Shown piece after piece: positions 39,260-49,970 of a stretch of DNA of 64,000 bases (the stretch's first letter is position 1; each line of letters begins with the position of its first letter). This DNA is from Aidingimonas halophila (GTDB lineage Bacteria > Pseudomonadota > Gammaproteobacteria > Pseudomonadales > Halomonadaceae). The stretch lies in the NCBI RefSeq assembly GCF_900106955.1, contig NZ_FNNI01000007.1, forward strand, positions 301,300-365,299. The letters run 5' to 3'. Under the pieces are notes generated by a model. The model worked only from the letters and a program-made list of their open reading frames with translations. It did not search any database and was not told the DNA's origin. Made by a program: the position numbers and the translations under genes.

Positions 39260-39287
39260 CTTGAAAAGTGCCAACAGAGCCCCATAT
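39260..39287 (+). promoter_or_regulatory. Sigma-32 (heat-shock) promoter of htpG
   Basis: CTTGAAA (39260-39266), a 13-base spacer, CCCCATAT (39280-39287): an almost perfect RpoH promoter, 77 bases before the htpG start. Confidence 0.9.
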
Positions 39288-39364
39288 CTCGATCACGATA
39301 CGACGGCCGGCATTTCGTGTCGGCATTCATCCATGTCTTGAGTGATCGATGAGGGTCTCGATTC

Positions 39365-41248
<1,884 letters not shown>

Positions 41249-41272
41249 TATCAGCGGTACTGCACAATCGAA

Positions 41273-41307
41273 CCCTATCAGCGGGGATGCCGCTGATAGG
41301 GTTTTTT
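41273..41307 (+). terminator. Intrinsic terminator of htpG
   Basis: CCCTATCAGCGG (41273-41284) pairs with CCGCTGATAGGG (41290-41301), followed by six T. Confidence 0.95.
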
Positions 41308-41432
41308 CGTGGCTGAGCGACAGCATGTCATGGAATCGACCGACTTGGTGAGAGCTGCAGATGATGTAGCTTGGTCGGGTGGAGGGGTTAGCGTTACAGT
41401 GACTGTCAATGCACATGCCAGCCGAGTACACC

Positions 41433-42914
41433 ATGACGCTTCACGATTTGCGTTTCGATAATGCCTGGGCAACGCTCCCTGATGACTTCTTTACACGTGT
41501 CATGCCGACCCCCTGGTCGGGGACGCGCATCCTGGACATCAGCCCGTTAGGTGCGGACCAACTCGGTCTGGATGTCGACGCGCTGTGGCGCGATGAGAAT
41601 GAACATGCCGCGTTGACAGCGTTGATGGCCGGCCGCGAACTCCTGTCCGGCATGGACCCGATCGCCCAGAAATATACCGGCCATCAATTCGGAAGCTACA
41701 ATCCGGCGCTCGGTGATGGGCGTGGCTTGCTGCTGGGAGAAGCCGTGACGGGGCACAGTTTTGTCGACCTTCATCTCAAGGGAGCCGGTCAGACGCCATA
41801 CTCCCGTTTCGGTGATGGGCGTGCCGTGTTGCGTTCGTCGATCAGAGAATACCTGGCGGGAGAAGCCATGGCCGGTCTGGGAATTCCCACGACAACGGCA
41901 TTGGCAGTGGCGGTCAATGACGAAAAGGTCATGCGGGAGCGTGTCGAACCTGGTGCAACCCTCTTGCGGTTGGCTGAAAGTCATGTGCGTTTCGGCCATT
42001 TCGAGTGGCTTTATCAGCGCCAGCGCCCCGAGGACATGAAACGTCTTGCCTGGCATGTGATCGATCGGTATCGGCCATCATTACGCGATGCCAATGCGCC
42101 GTTGGAGGCGTTGTTTGCCGATACGGTAGCGCGTACCGCCGATCTGGTCGCTGCCTGGCAAGCATACGGCTTCGTGCATGCCGTCATGAATACGGACAAC
42201 ATGTCACTGTTGGGACTGACCATTGATTACGGTCCGTATGCGTTCATGGATCGTTATCAACCTCGCCTGGTTCCCAACCATACCGATACGGAAGGTCGCT
42301 ATGCATTCAATCAGCAACCCGGTGTAGCGCTTTGGAACCTGGCGGTGCTGGCGCAATCATTGACACCACTGATCGACGTGGAACGGTTGCGTGAAACGCT
42401 TGATACGTTCGAGCCTCGCCTCCAGGCGACCTATGCCCGGCAAATGCGGAACCGCATGGGCCTGGCCTGTGAAAGAGAGGAGGATCATGAACTCGTCTCC
42501 TCGTGGCTCGCTCTGCTGGAGAAGCACGGCGCCGATTTCCACGGTGCCTTCCTGGCACTGGGGGATTACGATGGTACGGCAACGACGATCGAAAAAGTGG
42601 CAAACGCACTTGAATGTGCCCCTGATGAGGCGTCATTACAGCAATGGTTACAGCGCTACGCCGAACGCCTCGAGCACGAGACACGTACTCACCGGCAGCG
42701 CCATGCTGACATGGCTAGCGTCAATCCCCGCTATGTACTGCGCACCCATCTGGCTCAGTCGGTGATCGAGTCGGCTGAAGCCGGTGATAGCGAACCGTTG
42801 CAGACCTTTCGTCAACTGCTTGCCGATCCCTTCACCGAGCATCCCGGCTATGAAGCGTGGCAGCAGGCGCCATCACGCAATGCCCCTCCTGTCTGCCTGT
42901 CCTGTTCTTCTTGA
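41433..42914 (+). CDS. selO: SelO/YdiU protein adenylyltransferase
   Basis: 493 residues. Pseudokinase-fold enzyme that transfers AMP to proteins during redox stress. Motifs include YTGHQFGSYNPALGDGRGLL, LKGAGQTPYSRFGDGRAVLR (the lysine contacts the inverted ATP), AVMNTDNMSLLGLTIDYGPY (metal ligands) and the C-terminal CLSCSS with the cysteine where selenocysteine occurs in eukaryotic SelO. The ATG at 41433 gives a family-like N-terminus; the ATG at 41409 is also possible, and neither has a strong ribosome site. Confidence 0.95.
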   Translation: MTLHDLRFDNAWATLPDDFFTRVMPTPWSGTRILDISPLGADQLGLDVDALWRDENEHAALTALMAGRELLSGMDPIAQKYTGHQFGSYNPALGDGRGLLLGEAVTGHSFVDLHLKGAGQTPYSRFGDGRAVLRSSIREYLAGEAMAGLGIPTTTALAVAVNDEKVMRERVEPGATLLRLAESHVRFGHFEWLYQRQRPEDMKRLAWHVIDRYRPSLRDANAPLEALFADTVARTADLVAAWQAYGFVHAVMNTDNMSLLGLTIDYGPYAFMDRYQPRLVPNHTDTEGRYAFNQQPGVALWNLAVLAQSLTPLIDVERLRETLDTFEPRLQATYARQMRNRMGLACEREEDHELVSSWLALLEKHGADFHGAFLALGDYDGTATTIEKVANALECAPDEASLQQWLQRYAERLEHETRTHRQRHADMASVNPRYVLRTHLAQSVIESAEAGDSEPLQTFRQLLADPFTEHPGYEAWQQAPSRNAPPVCLSCSS

Positions 42915-43017
42915 TCGCTTAGGCGATCCCGTCCTCGACGGCGGCTATCGTGTCAGCCAAGTGGGCAAGGTTGGTCTGCAACTCCTATTCTGCAAGGGTG
43001 TGGTGGAGGAGGTGTCC

Positions 43018-43617
43018 ATGAGTGTTCATGCCAGCAATGCCCGGTTGCGTCTTTATGATGCGCGTGACGAATGTGCTGCCCTGATGATTGTCGATGTCCA
43101 GCAAGCGACCGATGAATTGGCCGGAGATACCGAGTGCAGCAATCCATTGATGGAGTCACGCCTGACGGATCTACTCGCATGCTGGCGCGGCGGGAATGGG
43201 CATATCGTACATGTGCGGCATTTTTCGCATGCGCCGGGGTCTCTGTATCGGAGTGGACATGTCGGGGCCGAGTTCAAGCCGTGTGTTCAGCCGCGTTTGG
43301 GGGAGCGCATCGTTACCAAGCATGTCAGCAGTGCCTTCGTCGGCACTGACCTGGAAAACTGGCTGAGTCGCCATGGCGTTTCTCAATTGGTGGTGGCTGG
43401 TTTCTCCACCACAGGGGCTGTCAATAGCAGTGTCCGCCATGCCCTCTGTCTCGGGCTGTCGGTGAGTATCGCTCAGGATGCGTGTGCCTGCCTGGCGCTT
43501 GAAGATCATCATGGTCGATACTGGGATGCCGAGACATGCCACTGGTTCAGCCTGGCGCAGCTCGAGTCGCTAGGCGCATCAGTCGAATCGACCCACGCAT
43601 TGATACAGTATTTTTGA
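43018..43617 (+). CDS. Isochorismatase-like hydrolase lacking the usual catalytic cysteine
   Basis: 199 residues of the isochorismatase/cysteine hydrolase fold. The Asp of the triad is in CAALMIVDVQQAT and the Lys in RIVTKHVSSAFVGTDLE. The third block reads LVVAGFSTTGAVNSSVRHAL; family members have Cys where this protein has Ala (TTGAV against TxxCV). It may act without a thiol nucleophile, as some isochorismatases do, or be inactive. GGAGGAGG precedes the ATG at 43018. The gene starts about 100 bases after selO, perhaps in the same transcript. Confidence 0.85.
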   Translation: MSVHASNARLRLYDARDECAALMIVDVQQATDELAGDTECSNPLMESRLTDLLACWRGGNGHIVHVRHFSHAPGSLYRSGHVGAEFKPCVQPRLGERIVTKHVSSAFVGTDLENWLSRHGVSQLVVAGFSTTGAVNSSVRHALCLGLSVSIAQDACACLALEDHHGRYWDAETCHWFSLAQLESLGASVESTHALIQYF

Positions 43618-43982
43618 TCCAGGATGGCCATGTATTGGTAAGACCAATTGGCTTTGCGATGCGTGCAAGGATAACGTATTGCTTATGATAATGATAAGGG
43701 ATTTTTCATGACTAATATTCTTGGTAACTCCTTTATTATCAGACAGTTGGTATTGTCATTATCTATAAAACATAGCTTATGCATTCGATAAGGTAAGGCA
43801 TATGAAGACTTTTTACAGGGAAAGACTTGCATTTAACGATGTTTGTTAAAAAACTACGTCATCCATTTTGGTAAGTCGTGATGTTGTCTTGATCGTCAGC
43901 CATGTATCAGGGGAGCATCATCCATTGCCGGCGAATGCGGATGCTGGTAATCATGCGTTGAGATAAGGAAGGGAGTTTGCCG
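43618..43982. other. AT-rich gap with Fur-box-like sequence upstream of the pnt genes
   Basis: Markedly more AT-rich than its surroundings. GATAATGATAAGG (43687-43699) matches the first half of the Fur consensus, and an inverted TGTCATTATC lies at 43754-43763. Two tiny frames are present: one from 43708 (27 codons) and one from 43802 (15 codons, after AAGG). Neither is convincing as a gene. The promoter of the transhydrogenase operon must lie here. Confidence 0.4.
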
Positions 43983-45110
43983 ATGATGAAAATCCTGATT
44001 CCAAGGGAACGGCGACCCGGAGAGCAACGAGTCGCTCTGGATCCCGCGACAGCAAAACGCTTCGCCCGAGACGGTTGTCAGGTGGCGATCGAGAAAGGTG
44101 CCGGGGAACATGCCCATTTTCCTGACGACCACTATGGTGACCCGCTTGCTGTCGTGGAACGCGAGGAGGGGATGCAAGATGCGACTGCCGTGCTCTGTGT
44201 GCGGGCCCCCAGCGTTGAGGAGGCGGAAGCGTTGCCGGAAGGGTGTGTTCTGGTCGGGTTGCTGGCGGCGCATGCCAATCTGGAACAGGTGGAAATCTAT
44301 CGTAAGCGGAATATCACTGCGCTGGCGATGGAGTTGGTGCCCAGGATCTCTCGGGCACAAAGCATGGATGCGCTGTCATCCCAGGCGGCAGTGGCTGGTT
44401 ACCATGCCGCCTTGCAGGCTGCCGAACGCGCCCCGGTGTTCTTTCCCATGCTGACGACAGCGGCGGGTACCGTTCGACCGGCGAAGGTGGTGGTCATCGG
44501 TGCTGGTGTCGCCGGCCTTCAGGCGATCGCTACTGCCAAGCGGCTTGGCGCACAGGTCGAGGCATATGACATCCGTGCCGAAGCTCGCGAACAAGTGGAG
44601 TCGTTGGGCGCGAAGATGATCGATACCGGCGTCGATGCGTCGGGAGAAGGCGGTTACGCGCGCGAGCTCACCGAAGAGGAAAAGGCTACGCAGGCAGAGG
44701 CGCTCTCTCAACGACTCGCCGAAGCGCATGCCGTTATCTCCACGGCGGCCCTTCCTGGGCGACCGGCCCCGAAGATCATTACCCAGGCAATGGTTGAGCG
44801 CATGAAACCGGGCGCGGTCATCATCGATCTGGCTGCCGAAGGGGGAGGGAACTGCGAACTGACCGAGCCAGGCGACACGGTCGTGCATCAGGATGTGAGT
44901 ATCCACGGTCCCTTGGATATCCCTTCCCGATTGGCCGTTCCTGCCAGCGAGATGTATGCACGCAATTTATATAATCTCTTGTCGCCGTTCATCGAGGACG
45001 GTGAACTCTCTCTCGACTTCGAGGATGCCGTTATTGGCCCCATGTGTCTGACTCGTGGTGGCGAAATCGTCAATGACCAAGTGCGTAAGTGGATGGAGGA
45101 TAAATCATGA
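43983..45110 (+). CDS. pntAA: NAD(P) transhydrogenase, alpha subunit part 1 (NAD-binding domain)
   Basis: 375 residues, the soluble NAD(H)-binding domain I of proton-translocating transhydrogenase. MKILIPRERRPGEQRVALDP is the family start; AKVVVIGAGVAGLQAIATAK is the dinucleotide fold. It lacks the membrane helices that E. coli PntA has at the C-terminus, since these are in the next gene. AAGGAAGGGAG lies 7 bases before the ATG at 43983. It overlaps the next gene by 4 bases. Confidence 0.95.
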   Translation: MMKILIPRERRPGEQRVALDPATAKRFARDGCQVAIEKGAGEHAHFPDDHYGDPLAVVEREEGMQDATAVLCVRAPSVEEAEALPEGCVLVGLLAAHANLEQVEIYRKRNITALAMELVPRISRAQSMDALSSQAAVAGYHAALQAAERAPVFFPMLTTAAGTVRPAKVVVIGAGVAGLQAIATAKRLGAQVEAYDIRAEAREQVESLGAKMIDTGVDASGEGGYARELTEEEKATQAEALSQRLAEAHAVISTAALPGRPAPKIITQAMVERMKPGAVIIDLAAEGGGNCELTEPGDTVVHQDVSIHGPLDIPSRLAVPASEMYARNLYNLLSPFIEDGELSLDFEDAVIGPMCLTRGGEIVNDQVRKWMEDKS

Positions 45111-45457
45111 TTGAAGGACTCGCCGCACTCTACATTCTCATGCTGGCTGGTTTCGTTGGCTATGAGGTCATCTCACGGGTACCTGTCATTCTGCACACCC
45201 CTCTGATGTCGGGTTCCAATTTCGTGCACGGCATCGTGGTCGTCGGCGCCATGGTGGCACTGGGGCAGGCGGAAACGTTCGGAGAACAGCTGATCGGTTT
45301 CATTGCTGTGGTGCTGGGTGCCGGCAATGCCGTCGGGGGGTATGTCGTGACCGAGCGCATGCTGGAGATGTTCAAGAGTTCCGATAAACGCAAGGAAAAG
45401 GAGAGCAGCGATAAAGCGAAAGCGCTCAAGGACGCCGCCAAGGGAGGTAAAGCATGA
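45107..45457 (+). CDS. pntAB: NAD(P) transhydrogenase, alpha subunit part 2 (membrane part)
   Basis: 116 residues with three or four hydrophobic segments: LAALYILMLAGFVGYEVISR, VHGIVVVGAMVALGQAET and GFIAVVLGAGNAVGGYVVTE, then a charged tail. It supplies the first part of the proton-conducting membrane domain. Stop and start overlap on both sides (ATGA), so the three pnt genes form one tightly coupled operon. Confidence 0.94.
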   Translation: MIEGLAALYILMLAGFVGYEVISRVPVILHTPLMSGSNFVHGIVVVGAMVALGQAETFGEQLIGFIAVVLGAGNAVGGYVVTERMLEMFKSSDKRKEKESSDKAKALKDAAKGGKA

Positions 45458-46839
45458 GTGCATTGATCGAGACCAGCTATTTCGCGACGGCGGTACTGTT
45501 CATCCTCGGGCTCAAGCGCATGTCCCATCCCACGACCGCACGTAGTGGGGTGATCTGGGCCGGTGTCGGCATGGCGTTGGCGACATTGGTGACTTTCCTG
45601 CATCCGGAGATTCGCGGTCAGTACGGATTGATGCTGCTGGCCATTCTGATAGGCGGTGGTGTCGCTTGGTGGAGCGCCAAGCGGGTTGCCATGACGGACA
45701 TGCCGCAGATGATTGCCATCTATAACGGCATGGGTGGCGGTGCTGCCGGCGGGATCGCTGCTGTCGAGTTGATGCGGGTGGCCGGTGACCCCAGCCTGGT
45801 CGAGTCCCATGGACATCTGGCGCTCTGGCTTGGTGTGCTCGGGGCATTGATCGGCAGTGTGGCGTTTTCCGGCTCGGTGATTGCCTGGGCCAAGCTCGAT
45901 GGTCGCATGAAGAAAGCGGTACGTTTTGCCAATCAACAACAGGTGACGCTGGCGATACTGGCCGCTGCCGTGTTGCTGGGTATCTGGGTGGCGTTGGCAA
46001 CACCGGGAGCGTTCGTTCTGTTCCTGTTCTTCCTGCTGGCGCTGGCGTTCGGGGTGATGGTGGCGTTGCCGATCGGTGGGGCAGACATGCCCGTCGTCAT
46101 ATCCCTGTTCAACGCACTGACGGGCCTGGCCGTGGCGATGGAAGGGTTCGTGCTCGATAATGCGGCCATGATCATTGCGGGTACCGTGGTCGGTGCGGCA
46201 GGCAGCTTGTTGACGGTACTGATGGCCAAGGCCATGAATCGTTCACTGTTCAATATCCTGTTCAAGCAGTTCGGGCCTGCCAGTGACGAAACGACCGAGA
46301 TCGAAGGTAGCATCAAGGATGTTGGTACCATGGATGCGGCGGTGCAGATGGCCTACGCCGATCGCGTCATCATCGTGCCAGGCTATGGGCTGGCCGTCGC
46401 GCAAGCCCAGCACAAACTCTGGGAGATGGTCGAACTGCTGCAGGAACGAGGTGTGGAAGTCAGCTTTGCCATTCATCCCGTGGCAGGCCGCATGCCCGGG
46501 CATATGAATGTGCTGCTGGCCGAGGCTGGTGTGCCCTACGACATGATCTTCGACCTCGAAGAGATCAATAATGACTTCGAAACAACCGATGTCGCCTTGG
46601 TGATCGGTGCCAACGATGTTGTCAATCCCGTTGCCAAGACCGATCCCGACAGCCCGCTGTACGGCATGCCGGTACTCAATGTGGACGAAGCTCGAAACGT
46701 ACTTGTCGTCAAGCGCGGGCAAGGCGCCGGTTTTTCCGGGGTGGAGAACCATCTGTTCTATCGCGACAATACTCGCATGGTCTACGGTGATGGCCAGAAA
46801 GTGGTGACCGATATGATCGCCTCGATCAAGACCTTGTAA
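45454..46839 (+). CDS. pntB: NAD(P) transhydrogenase, beta subunit
   Basis: 461 residues, as in E. coli PntB (462). The first about 270 residues are membrane helices of the proton channel; the C-terminal domain binds NADP(H), with DRVIIVPGYGLAVAQAQHK and VALVIGANDVVNPVAKTDPD. The complex uses the proton gradient to make NADPH from NADH. A hairpin follows the stop. Confidence 0.97.
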   Translation: MSALIETSYFATAVLFILGLKRMSHPTTARSGVIWAGVGMALATLVTFLHPEIRGQYGLMLLAILIGGGVAWWSAKRVAMTDMPQMIAIYNGMGGGAAGGIAAVELMRVAGDPSLVESHGHLALWLGVLGALIGSVAFSGSVIAWAKLDGRMKKAVRFANQQQVTLAILAAAVLLGIWVALATPGAFVLFLFFLLALAFGVMVALPIGGADMPVVISLFNALTGLAVAMEGFVLDNAAMIIAGTVVGAAGSLLTVLMAKAMNRSLFNILFKQFGPASDETTEIEGSIKDVGTMDAAVQMAYADRVIIVPGYGLAVAQAQHKLWEMVELLQERGVEVSFAIHPVAGRMPGHMNVLLAEAGVPYDMIFDLEEINNDFETTDVALVIGANDVVNPVAKTDPDSPLYGMPVLNVDEARNVLVVKRGQGAGFSGVENHLFYRDNTRMVYGDGQKVVTDMIASIKTL

Positions 46840-46866
46840 TCGGGTCACGAGGACCGATATCGGCAT

Positions 46867-46894
46867 GAAGGGAGGGGCGCAAGTTCCTCCCTTC
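46867..46894 (+). terminator. Hairpin after pntB
   Basis: GAAGGGAGG (46867-46875) pairs with CCTCCCTTC (46886-46894). No U-run follows, so termination may be partial before gpsA. Confidence 0.55.
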
Positions 46895-46939
46895 GTTGGT
46901 TACAATGGCACTATCTATCAGCAGCACTAGGGAAGGTTC

Positions 46940-48007
46940 ATGTCCGAGCAGGCTATCAAGGTCGCTGTATTGGGCGGAGGAAGTTTCGGCACGGCACTGG
47001 CCAGTATTGCCGCTGACAATGGTGCAGCGGTGCAGCAATGGCTGCGTGACCCCGATTTGGTGGATGAGATCAACCGTGACCACCGTAATTCCCGTTATCT
47101 GCCGGATTACGCGATCAACCCAGCGGTCGTGGCCGTCAATGACATGCGTCTGGCGATCGAGGGGGCCGAACTGGTCCTCGTCGCGATTCCCTCCAAGGCC
47201 TTCCGTGATGTCGTCAGGGAGGCGCGTCCCTGGTTGTCACCGGATCAGATACTCGTCAGTACGGCAAAAGGTATTGAAGAAGACGGTTTCCTGTTGATGA
47301 GCCAGATTCTCGAGCGTGAGACGGGCTTTTCGCATATCGGGGTATTGTCTGGACCGAACCTGGCTTCTGAGATCGCAGATAAGCATCTGACCGCTACCGT
47401 TATTGCCAGTGATGATCCGCTGACGCGTGCCCGTGTGCAAAGTCTGTTGGGATGTGAGTACTTTCGAGTTTATGCCAGCAATGATCGCTATGGCGTCGAG
47501 CTTGGCGGGGCGTTGAAGAATATCTATGCCATCGCAGCCGGCATGGCGGCTGCATTGGGTATGGGTGAGAACACCCGGAGTATGCTGATGACACGGGCAT
47601 TGGCCGAAATGAGTCGCTTTGCCGTTGAACAAGGGGCCAATCCCATGACGTTCCTGGGACTGGCTGGTGTCGGCGATCTGATCGTCACTTGCTCTTCGGC
47701 CCTCTCGCGCAACTACCGTGTGGGATTCGCGCTTGGCGAAGGCAAAACCCTGGATGACGCTGTCGAGGCGCTAGGGCAGGTTGCCGAAGGCGTCAATACC
47801 GTACGCTTGGTTTGTAACCGGGCTCGCCAGGACGGTGTCTACATGCCGATCGCCGAGGGGCTCTATCAGGTGCTCTTCAAGGGTGTGCCGGCCCGTGATA
47901 TGGCGAGAATGCTGATGCAGGGTGAGCAGAGCAGTGATGTCGAGTTTATCCTCTCGCGGGAAGCGGTTCAGCAGGCACGAAAATTGGAGGAAGACGAGCA
48001 TGACTGA
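46940..48007 (+). CDS. gpsA: Glycerol-3-phosphate dehydrogenase [NAD(P)+]
   Basis: 355 residues. Makes sn-glycerol-3-phosphate from dihydroxyacetone phosphate for phospholipid synthesis. The NAD fold is [42 protein letters not shown] and [19 protein letters not shown] are family signatures, the last with the catalytic lysine. It overlaps sixA by 8 bases. Confidence 0.97.
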   Translation: MSEQAIKVAVLGGGSFGTALASIAADNGAAVQQWLRDPDLVDEINRDHRNSRYLPDYAINPAVVAVNDMRLAIEGAELVLVAIPSKAFRDVVREARPWLSPDQILVSTAKGIEEDGFLLMSQILERETGFSHIGVLSGPNLASEIADKHLTATVIASDDPLTRARVQSLLGCEYFRVYASNDRYGVELGGALKNIYAIAAGMAAALGMGENTRSMLMTRALAEMSRFAVEQGANPMTFLGLAGVGDLIVTCSSALSRNYRVGFALGEGKTLDDAVEALGQVAEGVNTVRLVCNRARQDGVYMPIAEGLYQVLFKGVPARDMARMLMQGEQSSDVEFILSREAVQQARKLEEDEHD

Positions 48008-48488
48008 TGCCCTCTGGATCATGCGTCACGGTGAAGCCGCTCCAGGACGACCCGATCACCTTCGCGACCTGACAGAGACCGGGCGTCGGGATGTGGAAAA
48101 AATGGCCGGTTGGCTCGATATCGTGCTGGAACCTGCCGTCAAGCGGGAGTTGCGCCTGGCTGTCAGTCCGTATGCCCGTGCCCAGCAAACCGCGGATATT
48201 ATCGCGGAAAGACTAGGAGTGACGCCGGAAACCTTGGCATTGATTACCCCGGATGATCCGGTCGAGGATGTCATCGAGTGGTTGCAGATCAATGGCGAAG
48301 GAGTGCCTTGGCTGCTGGTTAGTCATATGCCTCTGGTTGGGGAACTCACAGCGCGTTTGGTTGATGGCGAGCGCAGTCTGGGGGGTGGGTTTCCCGCTGC
48401 CGGTGTCGTTGGTTTGCAGGCTGACGTTTGGGCGGCGGGTTGTGCTGATTTGATAGGCTTTCAGTCGCCGAGGGAGCTTGCAGAGTAG
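48000..48488 (+). CDS. sixA: Phosphohistidine phosphatase SixA
   Basis: 162 residues of the histidine phosphatase superfamily. The RHG motif is in [15 protein letters not shown] with catalytic H10; the second histidine is in [17 protein letters not shown]. coli SixA (161 residues) removes phosphate from histidine phosphotransfer proteins. GGAGGA at the end of gpsA serves the ATG at 48000; the stop of gpsA lies 8 bases inside, indicating coupled translation. Confidence 0.94.
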   Translation: MTDALWIMRHGEAAPGRPDHLRDLTETGRRDVEKMAGWLDIVLEPAVKRELRLAVSPYARAQQTADIIAERLGVTPETLALITPDDPVEDVIEWLQINGEGVPWLLVSHMPLVGELTARLVDGERSLGGGFPAAGVVGLQADVWAAGCADLIGFQSPRELAE

Positions 48489-48531
48489 GTTTATCACCAG
48501 TTTTATCATTACTAACCGTATCTATGTCATA

Positions 48532-48573
48532 CCAGGCCCTGAAGCGCTGTTCGAAGATCGCTGCAGGGCCTGG
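48532..48573. terminator. Bidirectional hairpin between sixA and AEC transporter
   Basis: CCAGGCCCTG (48532-48541) pairs exactly with CAGGGCCTGG (48564-48573); the interior can form a second short stem. It separates convergent genes. Confidence 0.65.
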
Positions 48574-48601
48574 GCAGTTTCAGCTCGTGACCGAGGCGAC
48601 T

Positions 48602-49549
48602 TCAGATCAAGCCGAAGACACGCAGTGCAAAGACACCACTGGTAATGGTCAGGCTTGCCATCAGGGTGCTGATGGCAATGATATTGGCTGCCAGCCTTGC
48701 GTCACCCCCCATGGCCTTGACCATGACGAAACTGGCGGCCGCTGTCGGGCTGGCAAAGTAGAGAAATAGCAAGCCTAGCTGCCGGCCGGAAAAGCCCACC
48801 CACCAGGCGGCCAGCGTTCCCAGCAGTGGAAGCGTGACCATTTTCATCAGGCTGGCTCCCACGGCAACGTCACGCGACGCTTTGATACCGCGTATGGATA
48901 GGGTGGCACCAATGCAGATCAAGGCCAATGGCAACGTTAGAGACGCGAAGTAATCGCCTGATGTCATCACCCAGCGTGGTAGTCCGATATCGAGCCACAT
49001 GAATGGCAAGGCGGCCAATACCGCAAGGATCAACGGGTTGCGTGCGATATGGCGAAGGATGTGCTGCCAATCGGCTTGATGGCTCTCGCTGTAGATGGCG
49101 AGTATCAAGACAGAAAACACATTGTAGCTGAGGATCACCACGCCCAGCAGTAAGCCGCCCGCCGACAAGCCATAATCACCATACATGCTGGCCGCCAGCG
49201 CGAGCCCGACAATGCCGCAATTGCCGCGGAATGCCCCCTGAACGTATACGCCGCGTTCTGCCGGTGTGACCCGCCATAGCGACCAGCCCCAGCTCAATAG
49301 AAACAGTCCCAGGGTAGTGGCGGCAAAAAACGCCATTAACTCAGGGTCAAATGCTTCTCCCAGATCGGCGCGAATCAGGCTCAGGAAAATCAAGGTGGGC
49401 ATGGTGGCCTTGAAAACCAGTGCCGATGCCGTATCGACAAAGTTGCGGTCTATCCAGCCGACACGCTTAAGCGCCAATCCCAGGAAGACCATGGCGAATA
49501 CGGGTAACGTGACATCCAATGTCCCGAAAAAGACGTCGAGCAGGCTCAT
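48602..49549 (-). CDS. AEC-family transporter (auxin efflux carrier-like)
   Basis: 315 residues with ten hydrophobic segments and the family features FAMVFLGLALKRVGWIDRNF, GNCGIVGLALAASMYGDYGL in the middle. Such bacterial carriers move small organic acids such as malate or malonate; the substrate is not predictable. It lies next to, and divergent from, the uronate/aldarate cluster but nothing ties it to that pathway. Confidence 0.88.
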   Translation of the reverse strand: MSLLDVFFGTLDVTLPVFAMVFLGLALKRVGWIDRNFVDTASALVFKATMPTLIFLSLIRADLGEAFDPELMAFFAATTLGLFLLSWGWSLWRVTPAERGVYVQGAFRGNCGIVGLALAASMYGDYGLSAGGLLLGVVILSYNVFSVLILAIYSESHQADWQHILRHIARNPLILAVLAALPFMWLDIGLPRWVMTSGDYFASLTLPLALICIGATLSIRGIKASRDVAVGASLMKMVTLPLLGTLAAWWVGFSGRQLGLLFLYFASPTAAASFVMVKAMGGDARLAANIIAISTLMASLTITSGVFALRVFGLI

Positions 49550-49970
49550 TCAGACGTTCTCCGCTGTGTTGACCAGCAGATCGCACAGGAGAGGAGGTGC
49601 GAGTGGAGAAGTGTGATAGTGATATCGAGGGGCAGGCGATATATGTCGTCGATGATGTTCACGATATGAGGAGATGGTTTTTTACAATGAATCATTGAGT
49701 TAACGGGTAACAAGTATCAATTTGCGACGTATGTCGTTATGACGCCAAGGCTCAACTTTGGTCTAAATTGCCGCTATTGTACTTGCTCACCGTTCAGACT
49801 GTCTCCTACGTTATCCGATGTATGATGTATTACAATAATAAAGACACGGCACGGCTTGTCAGCAAGCAGTCAATGGAGTGACGACGAGAATCGTCAAGTG
49901 GCGCCGACGAGACCAGAGCCGAGGCAACGCCACAACAATTATAAGAGTGACCAACCGGGAGGAAAGCGTC
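49550..49970. other. Control region of the uronate/aldarate cluster
   Basis: No gene. AT-rich. It contains the 15-base motif shared with the kdgD upstream region (49819-49833), whose TATGAT could also be a -10 box. The start of the TRAP binding-protein gene is 138 bases further on, so a leader of roughly 120-140 bases is possible. Confidence 0.5.
49819..49833. promoter_or_regulatory. Candidate operator, copy 1 (TGTATGATGTATTAC)
   Basis: Identical over 15 bases to 55851-55865. The core GTATTAC fits the GT-N3-AC pattern of operators bound by FadR-subfamily GntR regulators, and such a regulator is encoded in the cluster. It may overlap the -10 box. Confidence 0.6.

Noticed and set aside
43708..43849. 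Two tiny frames (27 and 15 codons) in the AT-rich gap before pntAA
   Set aside because: Too short and poorly supported to call as genes; kept only as a note in the gap entry.
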